The position numbers and the translations under genes were made by a program. Positions 8,846 through 16,827 of a stretch of 64,000 nucleotides of DNA are shown here, piece by piece. The stretch lies in NCBI RefSeq assembly GCF_039521975.1, contig NZ_BAAACZ010000009.1, positions 456,699 through 520,698 of the forward strand, in the 5' to 3' direction. The notes beneath the pieces are model-generated. The model searched no databases, had not been told where the DNA came from, and saw only the letters and a list, made by a program, of their open reading frames with translations. The first letter of the stretch is position 1. The number at the start of each line of letters is the position of its first letter. This stretch comes from Alkalibacillus silvisoli. Its GTDB lineage: Bacteria > Bacillota > Bacilli > Bacillales > Alkalibacillaceae.

Positions 8846-9826
8846 ATGGCGAATGGCAATATGATCCCTTTAATGGTTAATTATATTAAAGCACAGACAA
8901 AAACACATAACATCAATAATGTAGCTCGTACAAAAGCTTATTTGTCCTTTTATGAAGAAAACCCTGATGTTAAATGGACATTTCTTGCAAGTTTTGTATC
9001 TAGAAATGCCGGTTGGAACATGACAGACTTACAATCTAATACTTATAAGGCTTTATTGAGTAAACAACAGTTAAAGTCACTTTATTTAACGTATGAAAGC
9101 ATAAATTGGTTCATATTCCAAGATGCTTATCCGCAACTATTAATTTATAAACTTTCCAAAGAACAAAAGAAGCCATTATTCTTTTTATTTAAATATTTTC
9201 ACATATCTTCATTTATGGAAAGAGAATGGTATCACTTTTATCAACATCAAGATTTTAACAGATTAATGTATTCCCAAATTATAAACGAACAAAACATTAT
9301 TCAACAGCCGATTATTAAACATAATCCTTACAGAAAAGCAGTTTTTAAATCATTACCATATCGCTTACAAGAGCTGCTTCATTTAAATGCTGTATTGCTC
9401 CCAACTGAACAAGGAAAGGTTTATGGAGAGTTTGTACCTCATTTCACTCATGTTCATAAAAGGATTAAGTTTGGAAAACAACTAGCAGCTATATTGTTTT
9501 ATCCCTATTTATATCCATTGTTTAATAGTTTTTCAAGAAATATACCTGTAACTGGAGAACGGAAAGAATATGAACAGTTTATAAATTTAAACAATGAGTT
9601 ATCAACTAAACCATTGACTGAATTATACCAAGACACTGAACATGAATTAACAGCACCTCGAAAAGACTGGTCTAATCATACTAAAATAAAGCGCAAATGG
9701 TGGAAAGAACCAAACGTTAAGAGAATTGAACCTTTTGCAAATCAATTTTATGAAAAACGTAATCAACTTCATAAACTTAGTGATGCTAAAGGGAAATTAA
9801 CTCAAGTTACTGTCGAAAAAAAGTAG
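8846..9826 (+). CDS. yppC: YppC (DUF2515) protein
   Basis: 326 residues of the DUF2515 family, divergent from recU as in B. subtilis. No catalytic motif or signal peptide is recognisable. It is rich in aromatic and basic residues, with conserved-looking WTFLASFVSRNAGWNM near the N-terminus. The start is uncertain: AAGGA abuts ATG 8846, while ATG 8861 is 16 nt from that site. A TATACT at 8796-8801 may be the -10. Function is unknown. Confidence 0.8.
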   Translation: MANGNMIPLMVNYIKAQTKTHNINNVARTKAYLSFYEENPDVKWTFLASFVSRNAGWNMTDLQSNTYKALLSKQQLKSLYLTYESINWFIFQDAYPQLLIYKLSKEQKKPLFFLFKYFHISSFMEREWYHFYQHQDFNRLMYSQIINEQNIIQQPIIKHNPYRKAVFKSLPYRLQELLHLNAVLLPTEQGKVYGEFVPHFTHVHKRIKFGKQLAAILFYPYLYPLFNSFSRNIPVTGERKEYEQFINLNNELSTKPLTELYQDTEHELTAPRKDWSNHTKIKRKWWKEPNVKRIEPFANQFYEKRNQLHKLSDAKGKLTQVTVEKK

Positions 9827-9926
9827 CTTAAAGGAAGTTTTGTGTGATCACTTCTACTTTTGTCATGTATGAAGGAGATATAGATCATAAGACTGAATTA
9901 GGTTAAGTAAGAAAGGGGGATTGCTG

Positions 9927-10058
9927 ATGTATCCGAACCCGAAAGAGCATCAACATTCCAACAAAGAAAAATTAATTCAGTCACTTGGTCAACTAGAAAT
10001 GGCCTTAGACCAATTACAAACTAGAATATATGACCCGACAAAAGAAAAAACGAACTAA
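9927..10058 (+). CDS. small hypothetical protein (yppD position)
   Basis: 43 residues from ATG 9927, preceded by AAGGGGG with good spacing. The product is hydrophilic, with a helical middle (KEKLIQSLGQLEMALDQLQTRI) split by charged ends. It lies between yppC and yppE, the place of yppD in B. subtilis, but I cannot claim homology at this length. It is probably expressed with yppE. Confidence 0.6.
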   Translation: MYPNPKEHQHSNKEKLIQSLGQLEMALDQLQTRIYDPTKEKTN

Positions 10059-10114
10059 TTTGTAGTATGTTGCATAAATTCATGATACATTTAGGGGGAA
10101 GAAGGGTGGTCGTT

Positions 10115-10465
10115 ATGCAAGAATTTATGCAGCTAACAACTGATTTAAGAAATAATGTACTTGAAGATTGTTTAAGGCGATATGAGCATGGTCGAAAGTT
10201 CGATCGGAAAAACTATGATGATTTTAATTACATTAAACATGAAACATTACCGCAATTTGAAAAGATAGAAAAATGGGAAGAGGATGCGAATACAGTAGTT
10301 CATATGATTGCTCTGTTCCCAAACCAAATAAAAAATACAAAAGATAACCTAGAGATTATGATTCTTCATAGTTACTTTCACGACGTCAGAAAGAAAAGGT
10401 TCATGGAATTATATCAATCTGTCATGTACAATTTAGATCTCATATTAAATGATGAAAAACAATAA
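10115..10465 (+). CDS. yppE: YppE (DUF1798) protein
   Basis: 116 residues from ATG 10115. The frame is open from 10067, but the segment ahead of MQEFMQLT does not look conserved and GAAGGGTGG lies just before ATG 10115. DUF1798 proteins are small all-helical cytosolic proteins of unknown role. The helical pattern with HSYFHDVRKKRF near the end is visible. It follows the small gene at 9927 and precedes cdd. Confidence 0.75.
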   Translation: MQEFMQLTTDLRNNVLEDCLRRYEHGRKFDRKNYDDFNYIKHETLPQFEKIEKWEEDANTVVHMIALFPNQIKNTKDNLEIMILHSYFHDVRKKRFMELYQSVMYNLDLILNDEKQ

Positions 10466-10514
10466 TAACTGTTGAATTATATAAACCCACTAATGATCGC
10501 GAGGGAGCGTTAAT

Positions 10515-10922
10515 ATGGAGAGAAAAGAATTAATACAGTCAGCAAAAGAAATGCTATCAAAAGCTTTCGTACCTTATTCTAAATTTCCAGTTGGAGCGGC
10601 ATTACTAACGAAAGGTGGAGAGGTTTACCAAGGTTGTAACATTGAAAATGCAGCATATCCTGTAACTTGTTGTGCTGAACGTGTCGCAATTTTCAAAGCA
10701 GTATCAGAAGGAGAAAGAGAATTCGAAGCACTTGCTGTTATAGCGAATACTGAACGCCCAGTTCCGCCATGTGGCTCTTGCAGACAAGTTATGAGCGAGT
10801 TTTTTGAACCTGATATGCGTGTTTATATCACAAGTAAAGAGTTAGAAGTAAAAGAAACAACCGTTAAGGAATTGCTGCCATTTTCTTTTACACCTGGAGA
10901 CTTAGAATCTGGAAGAGAATAA
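10515..10922 (+). CDS. cdd: cytidine deaminase
   Basis: 135 residues, the normal size of the homotetrameric enzyme. It deaminates cytidine and deoxycytidine to the uridines in pyrimidine salvage. Zinc ligands and the catalytic Glu are in CAER (about 53-56) and PCGSC (about 86-90). ATG 10515 follows GAGGGAG. In B. subtilis cdd lies elsewhere (near era), so its place here between yppE and ypsA is a local rearrangement. It ends in a strong intrinsic terminator. A second deaminase-fold gene occurs at 63.3 kb. Confidence 0.95.
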   Translation: MERKELIQSAKEMLSKAFVPYSKFPVGAALLTKGGEVYQGCNIENAAYPVTCCAERVAIFKAVSEGEREFEALAVIANTERPVPPCGSCRQVMSEFFEPDMRVYITSKELEVKETTVKELLPFSFTPGDLESGRE

Positions 10923-10964
10923 TTGATGAATTAAAAACGTTTAACCATAATTCACTTAATTTCA

Positions 10965-10994
10965 AAAGAGCTAGTTAAAACTAGCTCTTTTTTT
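10965..10994 (+). terminator. intrinsic terminator after cdd
   Basis: A 12-bp stem (10965-10976 with 10979-10990) and a very short loop are followed by a T-run to 10994. It touches the promoter of the next gene. Confidence 0.85.
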
Positions 10995-11002
10995 GATATA
11001 CT
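10995..11002 (+). promoter_or_regulatory. extended -10 promoter for ypsA, predicted leaderless
   Basis: TGATATACT combines a TG motif with TATACT at 10997-11002. The predicted start 7 nt downstream falls on A11009 of the ypsA ATG. No Shine-Dalgarno sequence fits between. The -35 area lies in the cdd terminator loop and is poor. Confidence 0.45.
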
Positions 11003-11008
11003 AGTATT

Positions 11009-11590
11009 ATGGATATTAAATCATTAACCGCAACAGGCTATAAACCACATGAATTAAATATTTTTAATGAAAACGACATTAAAGTACAAGTTATTAAAGA
11101 AGCTATAAAAAGGCGACTTCTGCCATATGTACAAGCTGGTCTTGAATGGATCGTTATTTCAGGACAGCCGGGTGTAGAAATGTGGGCATATGATGTCATT
11201 CATTCACTAAAAGAGGACTATAATATAAGAGTAGCTGTTATCCCACCATTTGTGAATCAAGAAAAGGTGTGGAATGAAGAGAGGCAAAATAAGTATCAAA
11301 AAATGCTAGCTCAAGCTGATTTTACAAAGCCATTAAGTGAAAAAGAGTACGAAAACCCAAGGCAGTATCAAACTCGTGATCGATGGTTGATTGAAAAAAC
11401 GGATGGAGCCTTAATTCTATTTGAAGAGGAGTACGGTGGGTCTCCAAAGTATTTTTATCGATTAGTCAGACAATATCAAGAAGAGCAATCTTATGAATCG
11501 ATTATTATTAATGCTTTCGAGCTTGATGATGTCGCTTTTGATTTGCAGGAATCGGGACAGTTAAAACAAAATGATGATAAGGGGGATTAA
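11009..11590 (+). CDS. ypsA: YpsA (DUF1273, SLOG-fold protein)
   Basis: 193 residues. It belongs to the SLOG Rossmann-like superfamily (related to DprA/LOG), with the nucleotide-site-like stretches ISGQPGVEMW and DGALILFEEEYGGSPKYF. In B. subtilis and S. aureus YpsA influences cell division and stress resistance. It sits next to gpsB as in those species. ATG 11009 lacks a ribosome-binding site and sits 6 nt after a -10 element, so translation may be leaderless. Confidence 0.88.
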   Translation: MDIKSLTATGYKPHELNIFNENDIKVQVIKEAIKRRLLPYVQAGLEWIVISGQPGVEMWAYDVIHSLKEDYNIRVAVIPPFVNQEKVWNEERQNKYQKMLAQADFTKPLSEKEYENPRQYQTRDRWLIEKTDGALILFEEEYGGSPKYFYRLVRQYQEEQSYESIIINAFELDDVAFDLQESGQLKQNDDKGD

Positions 11591-11596
11591 TTAGAG

Positions 11597-11896
11597 ATGA
11601 AAAAACCACAATTATCTAATCAAGAAATTTTGGACAAGGAGTTTAAAACAACTATAAGAGGTTATAATCAAGATGAGGTCGATGAATTTTTAGACATTGT
11701 GATTCAAGACTACGATTATTATGAGAAAGAGGTTAAGCGCCTCAATGAAGAGCTAGAACGATTGAAAAATGCTACTGCCTCGGGTTCTAATACTACATAT
11801 GCTAGTAATCAAAGTCGAACACAAGTTAATGCAGATGTATTACAAAGACTTTCTAACTTAGAGAAAGCTGTATTTGGAAGAAAACGAACAGAATAA
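11597..11896 (+). CDS. gpsB: cell-cycle protein GpsB
   Basis: 99 residues. The N-terminal DivIVA-like membrane-binding dimer domain contains KEFKTTIRGYNQDEVDEFLD, followed by a coiled coil to about residue 60, a Ser/Thr/Asn linker and a short C-terminal helix (VLQRLSNLEKAVFG). GpsB shuttles between septum and side wall and recruits PBP1A, encoded nearby by ponA. It is 6 nt after ypsA, so the two are likely co-transcribed. Confidence 0.93.
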   Translation: MKKPQLSNQEILDKEFKTTIRGYNQDEVDEFLDIVIQDYDYYEKEVKRLNEELERLKNATASGSNTTYASNQSRTQVNADVLQRLSNLEKAVFGRKRTE

Positions 11897-11932
11897 TTAC
11901 CAATATCTACACTAGCATGCTTACAAGGAGTG

Positions 11933-11941
11933 TGCTATAAT
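11933..11941 (+). promoter_or_regulatory. extended -10 promoter for rnpB
   Basis: TG at 11933-11934, one base, then TATAAT at 11936-11941. The predicted start is near 11948, shortly before the RNase P RNA 5' end. Confidence 0.6.
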
Positions 11942-11965
11942 ACCTTATTCAGGCATAAGTAAAGA

Positions 11966-12371
11966 GATCATAAATGTCTACGTAATCGCTCAGATGTCTC
12001 ATTTGAGAGGAAAGTCCATGCTCACACGAGCTGAGATGCTCGTAGTGTTCGTGCTTGACGAAACTATAAGTCAAGGTAGCTATTTAGATAGCTAACGGCA
12101 GGGAAATGACCTAAATTTTCGGATATGGTCAGATTACCTTTAAAGTGCCACAGTGACGAACTTGATTGGAAACAATCAAGGTGGAACGCGGTAAACCCCA
12201 CGAGTGAGCAACCCAAATTATGGTAGGGGCACTTTTTGCAGGGAAATCAACCTAGCAAAAAGACAAGTGTCACATACACTTGTAGATAGATGATTACGCC
12301 TAGAGTACGAGGTTGACCACCGCTTGTAGTACAACAGGACAGAACATGGCTTACAAGACATTTATGGGTCG
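11966..12371 (+). ncRNA. rnpB: RNase P RNA (type B)
   Basis: Catalytic RNA of RNase P, which matures tRNA 5' ends. The universally conserved GAGGAAAGTCC is at 12007-12017 and its P4 partner region with GAACATGGCTTAC at about 12342-12354. Further type B blocks are visible: GTAGTGTTCGTGC, AAAGTGCCACAGTGACG, GGAACGCGGTAAACCCC and AGATAGATGATT. The closing P1 helix pairs ATAAATGTCT near 11970 with AGACATTTAT near 12360. Ends are estimated from P1. The order gpsB-rnpB-rlmL matches Bacillus. Confidence 0.95.
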
Positions 12372-12573
12372 TCTTTTATTATGCCTTAATTTTATTTATT
12401 GCGAGAGTTCTGTTTAATTTTACGAAAAATAAATGACGCGCAGGTGGTTATTGTGGAGACACATATTTAATAGAGCCGCAATATAATTTATTTCAACAAT
12501 AAGTTTACATAATATTGTTAATATCAACTTACTGAAGTTATTAATTTCTACTGTTTGAAAGGACTGGATCATA

Positions 12574-13704
12574 GTGACAAATCAAGTAACATTAATCGCA
12601 ACTGCTGCAATGGGGTTAGAAGGTCTAGTTAAAAGCGAAGTAAAAGATCTAGGTTATACAGATATTCAAACGGAAAACGGGAAGATAATATACAAAGCTG
12701 ATTACTTAGGCATTGCACGTAGTAACATGTGGTTAAGGACAGCAGATCGTGTAAAAGTGTTGATTGGGGAGTTTAACGCTTATAGTTTTGACGAATTGTT
12801 TGAACAAACGAAAGCTATGCCGTTTGAAGATTGGCTACCAGAAGATGCGTTTATTCATGTTGTAGGAAAATCTCATAAATCAACTCTTTATTCGGTACCT
12901 GACTGTCAATCCATTGTCAAAAAAGCAATCGTTTCACGTTTACAAGATCAATATAACATTTATACTCGTCTAGATGAGTCAGGTGCACGTTATAAAATTG
13001 AAGTAGCCATTTTGAAAGATAAAGTGACATTGTCGATCGACACGACAGGTTCAGGTCTACATAAGCGTGGATATAGAGTCGAACAAGGCGAAGCTCCTTT
13101 AAAAGAAACTTTAGCAGCTTCACTAGTCAAGTTAACAAATTGGACGCCTGAGAAACCATTTGTCGATCCCTTTACTGGTTCAGGTACGATAGCAATCGAA
13201 GCAGCATTAATTGGGCAAAATATTGCACCTGGATTTAACCGAGAGTTTTCTGCTGAAGAGTGGGCATTTTTACCGCAGTCAATCTGGAATCAAGCACTCG
13301 AGGAAGCAGAGGATCTAGCCAATTATGATCAACCACTTGATATAACAGGATCAGACATAAGCCATCAAGCCATAGAAATGGCCCAAAATAATGCCATGGA
13401 GGCTGGATTAGTCGACCTGATTAAATGGAAACAAATGAATGTTAAAGATTTTAAGCCTAAAACAGATGTCGGTTATTTACTCGGTAATCCTCCGTATGGT
13501 GAACGCTTAAATGATCGACCTGAAGTCGAACAGTTATATAAAGCTCTAGGCGGTATTATGAAGGATTACCCAAAATGGAGTGTCTATATTATGACAGCCC
13601 ATGAAAACTTCGAAAATTTTTATGGAACAAAAGCGTCTAAAAAACGTAAATTATTTAATGGTTTCATTAAGACAGACTACTACCAATTCTTCGGTAAAAA
13701 ATAA
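12574..13704 (+). CDS. rlmL: 23S rRNA guanine-N2 methyltransferase (RlmL/YpsC)
   Basis: 376 residues. An N-terminal THUMP RNA-binding domain (about 45-155) precedes a UPF0020-type methyltransferase domain with the SAM region FVDPFTGSGTIAIEA and the catalytic NPPY motif in LGNPPYGER (about residue 305). It methylates a guanine of 23S rRNA. The start is GTG 12574 with AAAGGA upstream. The 200 bp between rnpB and this gene hold no other gene that I can see. An intrinsic terminator follows. Confidence 0.92.
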   Translation: MTNQVTLIATAAMGLEGLVKSEVKDLGYTDIQTENGKIIYKADYLGIARSNMWLRTADRVKVLIGEFNAYSFDELFEQTKAMPFEDWLPEDAFIHVVGKSHKSTLYSVPDCQSIVKKAIVSRLQDQYNIYTRLDESGARYKIEVAILKDKVTLSIDTTGSGLHKRGYRVEQGEAPLKETLAASLVKLTNWTPEKPFVDPFTGSGTIAIEAALIGQNIAPGFNREFSAEEWAFLPQSIWNQALEEAEDLANYDQPLDITGSDISHQAIEMAQNNAMEAGLVDLIKWKQMNVKDFKPKTDVGYLLGNPPYGERLNDRPEVEQLYKALGGIMKDYPKWSVYIMTAHENFENFYGTKASKKRKLFNGFIKTDYYQFFGKK

Positions 13705-13719
13705 ATCTAAGATATCAAG

Positions 13720-13746
13720 CCACTTAGCAACTGCTAGGTGGTTTTT
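13720..13746 (+). terminator. intrinsic terminator after rlmL
   Basis: Arms 13720-13729 and 13732-13741 (10 bp, one G-T pair, tight loop) are followed by TTTTT. Confidence 0.8.
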
Positions 13747-13814
13747 GTTTATTGTCAAATTACATAAATATATATGTAAAAGGGCAATTTAATAAAAAAA
13801 AGGATGAAACTTCC

Positions 13815-14876
13815 ATGGCCTTAATCGCTTCTGTTGGAACAGCAGTACCAAAATATCAATTTGAACAAAGCTTTGCGAAAGACATTATTAGTCAAATTGT
13901 ACCTTCAAATTCACTTAAAAAGTACTTATCAGTATTTGATGAAGCTGCGATTGACCACCGTTATTTCGTTACAGATGAGACTTGGTTTCAACAAGCTCAT
14001 CATGGCTTAAAGGAAAGAAATGATTTATGGCTTAATGAAGGAATTAAGTTAGCTAAAGAAGCGATTAAAAATTGCTTAGGTGAAGTATATGACGTTTCTA
14101 ATGTAGATGCAATTGTGTCTGTTACGAGTACAGGTATATTAACACCATCAATGGAAGTTCATCTATTGAATGAATTGAACTTCAAAACTGATATAAAAAG
14201 GATGCCATTGTTCGGTTTAGGGTGTGCAGGAGGGGCTATTGGATTGTCAAGAGCCTTTGATTACATAAAAGCACACCCTGATGAGAGTGTATTATTAGTG
14301 ACATGTGAATTGGCATCAGTTGCATTTCATCATCAAAACCTGAAACCCAAAGATATTGTAGGTGCTGCTATATTCAGTGACGGAGCAGCGGCAACTTTAC
14401 TCTTAGGTGAAAACCACCCTAAAGCTAATCGGTCAAATCAAAGTCAATTTTTCATTAAATCATCTGACTCAAAAGTAAAGCCTAAGTCAATGGATGTCAT
14501 GGGATGGGATGTCCATGATGATGGGTTTTATGTCATTTTTGATGTTTCAATTCCTAAACTTATTGAACCGTTTTGGAAGTCGCATGTAGATCAATTCTTG
14601 AATAAACACAAAATGAAAGCAGAGGAAATTAAACATATAATCGCTCATCCAGGTGGTCGTAAAATTATTGAAGAGATGGAACGTGTGCTATTGACTCCCA
14701 ACTTACTTTCTCACTCGAAAAAGGTTTTAAGTCAATATGGTAATATGTCCTCGCCAACCGTTTTATTCGTCTTAAATGAATTAATGAAACAAGCTGATCT
14801 TGAACAGGGGTATGCACTTTTATCTGCTTTAGGACCGGGATTTGCTTCAGAAGTTGTCTTAATGGAGGTTGTTTGA
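13815..14876 (+). CDS. bcsA: type III polyketide synthase (BcsA/BpsA-like)
   Basis: 353 residues. A chalcone/stilbene-synthase-type enzyme that extends fatty acyl-CoA with malonyl-CoA to alkylpyrones, as its B. subtilis relative does. The catalytic triad is recognisable: Cys in FGLGCAGGAIG (about 137), His in IIAHPGGRK and Asn in YGNMSSPTV. I chose ATG 13815 because AAAGGATG lies 8 nt upstream and MALIASVGTAVP is the normal family start; the open frame extends to 13752. Its stop is immediately followed by the ypbQ start, so the two are translationally coupled. Confidence 0.92.
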   Translation: MALIASVGTAVPKYQFEQSFAKDIISQIVPSNSLKKYLSVFDEAAIDHRYFVTDETWFQQAHHGLKERNDLWLNEGIKLAKEAIKNCLGEVYDVSNVDAIVSVTSTGILTPSMEVHLLNELNFKTDIKRMPLFGLGCAGGAIGLSRAFDYIKAHPDESVLLVTCELASVAFHHQNLKPKDIVGAAIFSDGAAATLLLGENHPKANRSNQSQFFIKSSDSKVKPKSMDVMGWDVHDDGFYVIFDVSIPKLIEPFWKSHVDQFLNKHKMKAEEIKHIIAHPGGRKIIEEMERVLLTPNLLSHSKKVLSQYGNMSSPTVLFVLNELMKQADLEQGYALLSALGPGFASEVVLMEVV

Positions 14877-15395
14877 GTGGTTTTTATTTTATTAATTATT
14901 TACTTGATTGCTTTAAGGCTCTTGGAGTTAGCTATTGCAAAATCAAATGCTCGTTACCAAACAGAACGTGGTGCAATCGTTGTTAAAGACCAGTACTATC
15001 CATTAATTGTCATTACACATGTCTTATTTTTCGTAAGTTTAACCATAGAAAGTTATGTCACACATCAATTTGACCAAAGCTTACCAATGGTTTTATTTGG
15101 TGTTTTTATTATTTTGCAAATTTTGAGATTTTGGGTTATTTTATCTTTAGGGAGGTATTGGAATACAAAAGTGGTTATAAATCCAAAGAGTGGGGGGTTA
15201 GTAAAGAAAGGGTTGTATAAGTATATTAAACACCCTAATTATTGGGTCGTGTTCTTTGAATTATTAGTCATTCCATTAATGTTTGCAGCTTATATAACAG
15301 CTGTGATTTTCCCTGCTGCTCATATTTTCTTAATGACTAAACGTATTCCTTTAGAGAACGAAGCATTAAAGAAATACTCTAAAATGAAAGAGTGA
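14877..15395 (+). CDS. ypbQ: isoprenylcysteine methyltransferase-family membrane protein (YpbQ/BpsB)
   Basis: 172 residues with about four membrane helices and the ICMT-family C-terminal signature GLYKYIKHPNYWVVFFEL. The B. subtilis relative O-methylates the alkylpyrones made by the adjacent type III synthase. The start is GTG 14877, directly after the bcsA TGA, with GGAGG inside bcsA. The two-gene unit is conserved in Bacillus. Confidence 0.88.
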   Translation: MVFILLIIYLIALRLLELAIAKSNARYQTERGAIVVKDQYYPLIVITHVLFFVSLTIESYVTHQFDQSLPMVLFGVFIILQILRFWVILSLGRYWNTKVVINPKSGGLVKKGLYKYIKHPNYWVVFFELLVIPLMFAAYITAVIFPAAHIFLMTKRIPLENEALKKYSKMKE

Positions 15396-15425
15396 CAATC
15401 TATAGGATTTAAAAGGTGGGGAAGT

Positions 15426-16259
15426 ATGATTATTTCAGTGCAACAAGCAAAACAAATGTATGATCAAAAAGAAGTCATATTTGTTGATTGTCGTTTTGAT
15501 TTACAAAACCCTAGTATTGGTTTACAGAATTATGAAGCCTTACACTTACCAAACGCTGTTTATTTTCATTTAGAAGACGATTTAAGTGGTTCTGTAAAAC
15601 AAACAGGTGGTAGGCACCCACTACCGAATATAGATCAGTTTATAGAAACGGTGAAGTCAAAAGGTATTAGTGATCAATCGATTGTGATTGCATATGATGA
15701 TCATCATGCTTTCGCATCAAGATTTGCTTGGATGATGAAAGCGATTGGGCACGAAGAAGTGTATATATTAAATGGTGGTATAAAAGCGTGGACAGACCAA
15801 GAATATCCTATAAGTGTTGATGCAACTGTCACTACACCAGTTGCTACCAAACAAAATTGGCGATATAAACATGAATTGGTTGCTAGTCAAGAATATGTCC
15901 AATCACAAATTGAAAATGAGCAAGTAGCTCTAATAGACTCCAGAAGTTATGAACGGTTTATTGGTAAGGTAGAGCCTATCGATAACAAAGCGGGTCATAT
16001 ACCTTCAGCTAAACATTTTGATTGGATGAATCTATTTATAGATGCAGAATTTAAATCTACAAAGGAATTGCAATCACATTTTAAATCACTAGACATGTAT
16101 GATGAGGTTATCGTATATTGTGGCTCTGGTGTAACAGCAGCACCTAATGTTATAGCTTTATGGGAAGCGGATTATAACCATGTCAAATTATATGTAGGAA
16201 GCTTTAGTGATTGGATCACAAATGATGACAACGAGGTTATTACATTTGAAGATGAGTAA
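15426..16259 (+). CDS. sulfurtransferase with two rhodanese domains (TST/MST type)
   Basis: 277 residues. Two tandem rhodanese folds: the N-terminal one (about 1-130) is inactive with DD where the catalytic Cys would be (AYDDHHAFASRF), and the C-terminal one carries C232 in CGSGVTA. The CGSGVT loop is the 3-mercaptopyruvate sulfurtransferase-type active site, though thiosulfate activity is also possible. ATG 15426 follows AGGTGGGG. Cytosolic, single gene after the bcsA-ypbQ pair. Confidence 0.88.
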   Translation: MIISVQQAKQMYDQKEVIFVDCRFDLQNPSIGLQNYEALHLPNAVYFHLEDDLSGSVKQTGGRHPLPNIDQFIETVKSKGISDQSIVIAYDDHHAFASRFAWMMKAIGHEEVYILNGGIKAWTDQEYPISVDATVTTPVATKQNWRYKHELVASQEYVQSQIENEQVALIDSRSYERFIGKVEPIDNKAGHIPSAKHFDWMNLFIDAEFKSTKELQSHFKSLDMYDEVIVYCGSGVTAAPNVIALWEADYNHVKLYVGSFSDWITNDDNEVITFEDE

Positions 16260-16331
16260 AATAAGAATGTTCTTTTACACGCATATTTAAGTATTTGCTT
16301 TGACTTGAAATGCGTGTATTTACTTTGTCTT

Positions 16332-16363
16332 AAAAAAAATCGGCAACCATAAAATGATTGCCG
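16332..16363 (-). terminator. intrinsic terminator of the cold-shock gene
   Basis: Arms 16341-16350 and 16354-16363 pair over 10 bp. On the minus strand the hairpin is followed by a run of eight T residues (complement of 16332-16339). It lies 20 bp after the csp stop. Confidence 0.85.
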
Positions 16364-16382
16364 AATAATATATGTTGTATAA

Positions 16383-16583
16383 TTATTTTTTAACTACGTT
16401 AGAAGCTTGTGGGCCGCGGTCGCCTTCAACAATTTCGAAATCAACCTCTTGACCTTCATCTAAAGTTTTGAAACCTTCTTGTTGGATTGCAGAGTAGTGT
16501 ACGAATACATCATCGCCACCTTCAACTTGGATAAAACCATAACCTTTCTCTGCGTTGAACCATTTTACTACACCGTTTTGCAT
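16383..16583 (-). CDS. cold-shock protein (CspA family)
   Basis: 66 residues, a single cold-shock OB-fold. RNA-binding motifs RNP1 (KGYGFIQV) and RNP2 (VFVHYSAI) are intact. Such proteins act as RNA chaperones and antiterminators. ATG 16583 has AGGAGG 7 nt upstream. The predicted mRNA has an unusually long leader (about 170 nt) from a strong promoter at 16761-16789, with a terminator-like hairpin in between. The paralogue (B, C or D) cannot be decided from the sequence alone. Confidence 0.95.
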   Translation of the reverse strand: MQNGVVKWFNAEKGYGFIQVEGGDDVFVHYSAIQQEGFKTLDEGQEVDFEIVEGDRGPQASNVVKK

Positions 16584-16654
16584 TTTAAAAATCCTCCTAA
16601 AAACTGTCCACCTGAAAGTCAGATGGTTATTTCACAATGTTGAAGTAAAGACCT

Positions 16655-16721
16655 AAAAAAGGGCAACCTCTACAGAAATGAAGGATCACAAATGCATCTT
16701 TCACTTCTATAGAAGTTGCCC
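16655..16721 (-). promoter_or_regulatory. terminator-like hairpin in the csp leader (attenuator candidate)
   Basis: Arms 16661-16686 and 16696-16721 pair over 26 positions. Three of the four apparent mismatches become G-U pairs in minus-strand RNA, so that strand is the functional one. Six U residues follow (complement of 16655-16660). It lies between the strong promoter and the csp ATG and has the form of an intrinsic terminator. Confidence 0.65.
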
Positions 16722-16760
16722 GACTTTCATTATGATACTTCACATCTTCATTGCACTTTC

Positions 16761-16789
16761 AGTATAATGGATGGAGAATTTCAAGTCAA
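16761..16789 (-). promoter_or_regulatory. sigma-A promoter of the cold-shock gene
   Basis: On the minus strand TTGACT (16784-16789) and TATACT (16761-16766) are spaced exactly 17 bp apart. The predicted start is near 16754, 33 nt before the leader hairpin and about 170 nt before the ATG. Confidence 0.75.
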
Positions 16790-16827
16790 GATTGAACTAT
16801 TGTTGGTGTTATATAAGGGTTGAGAAG

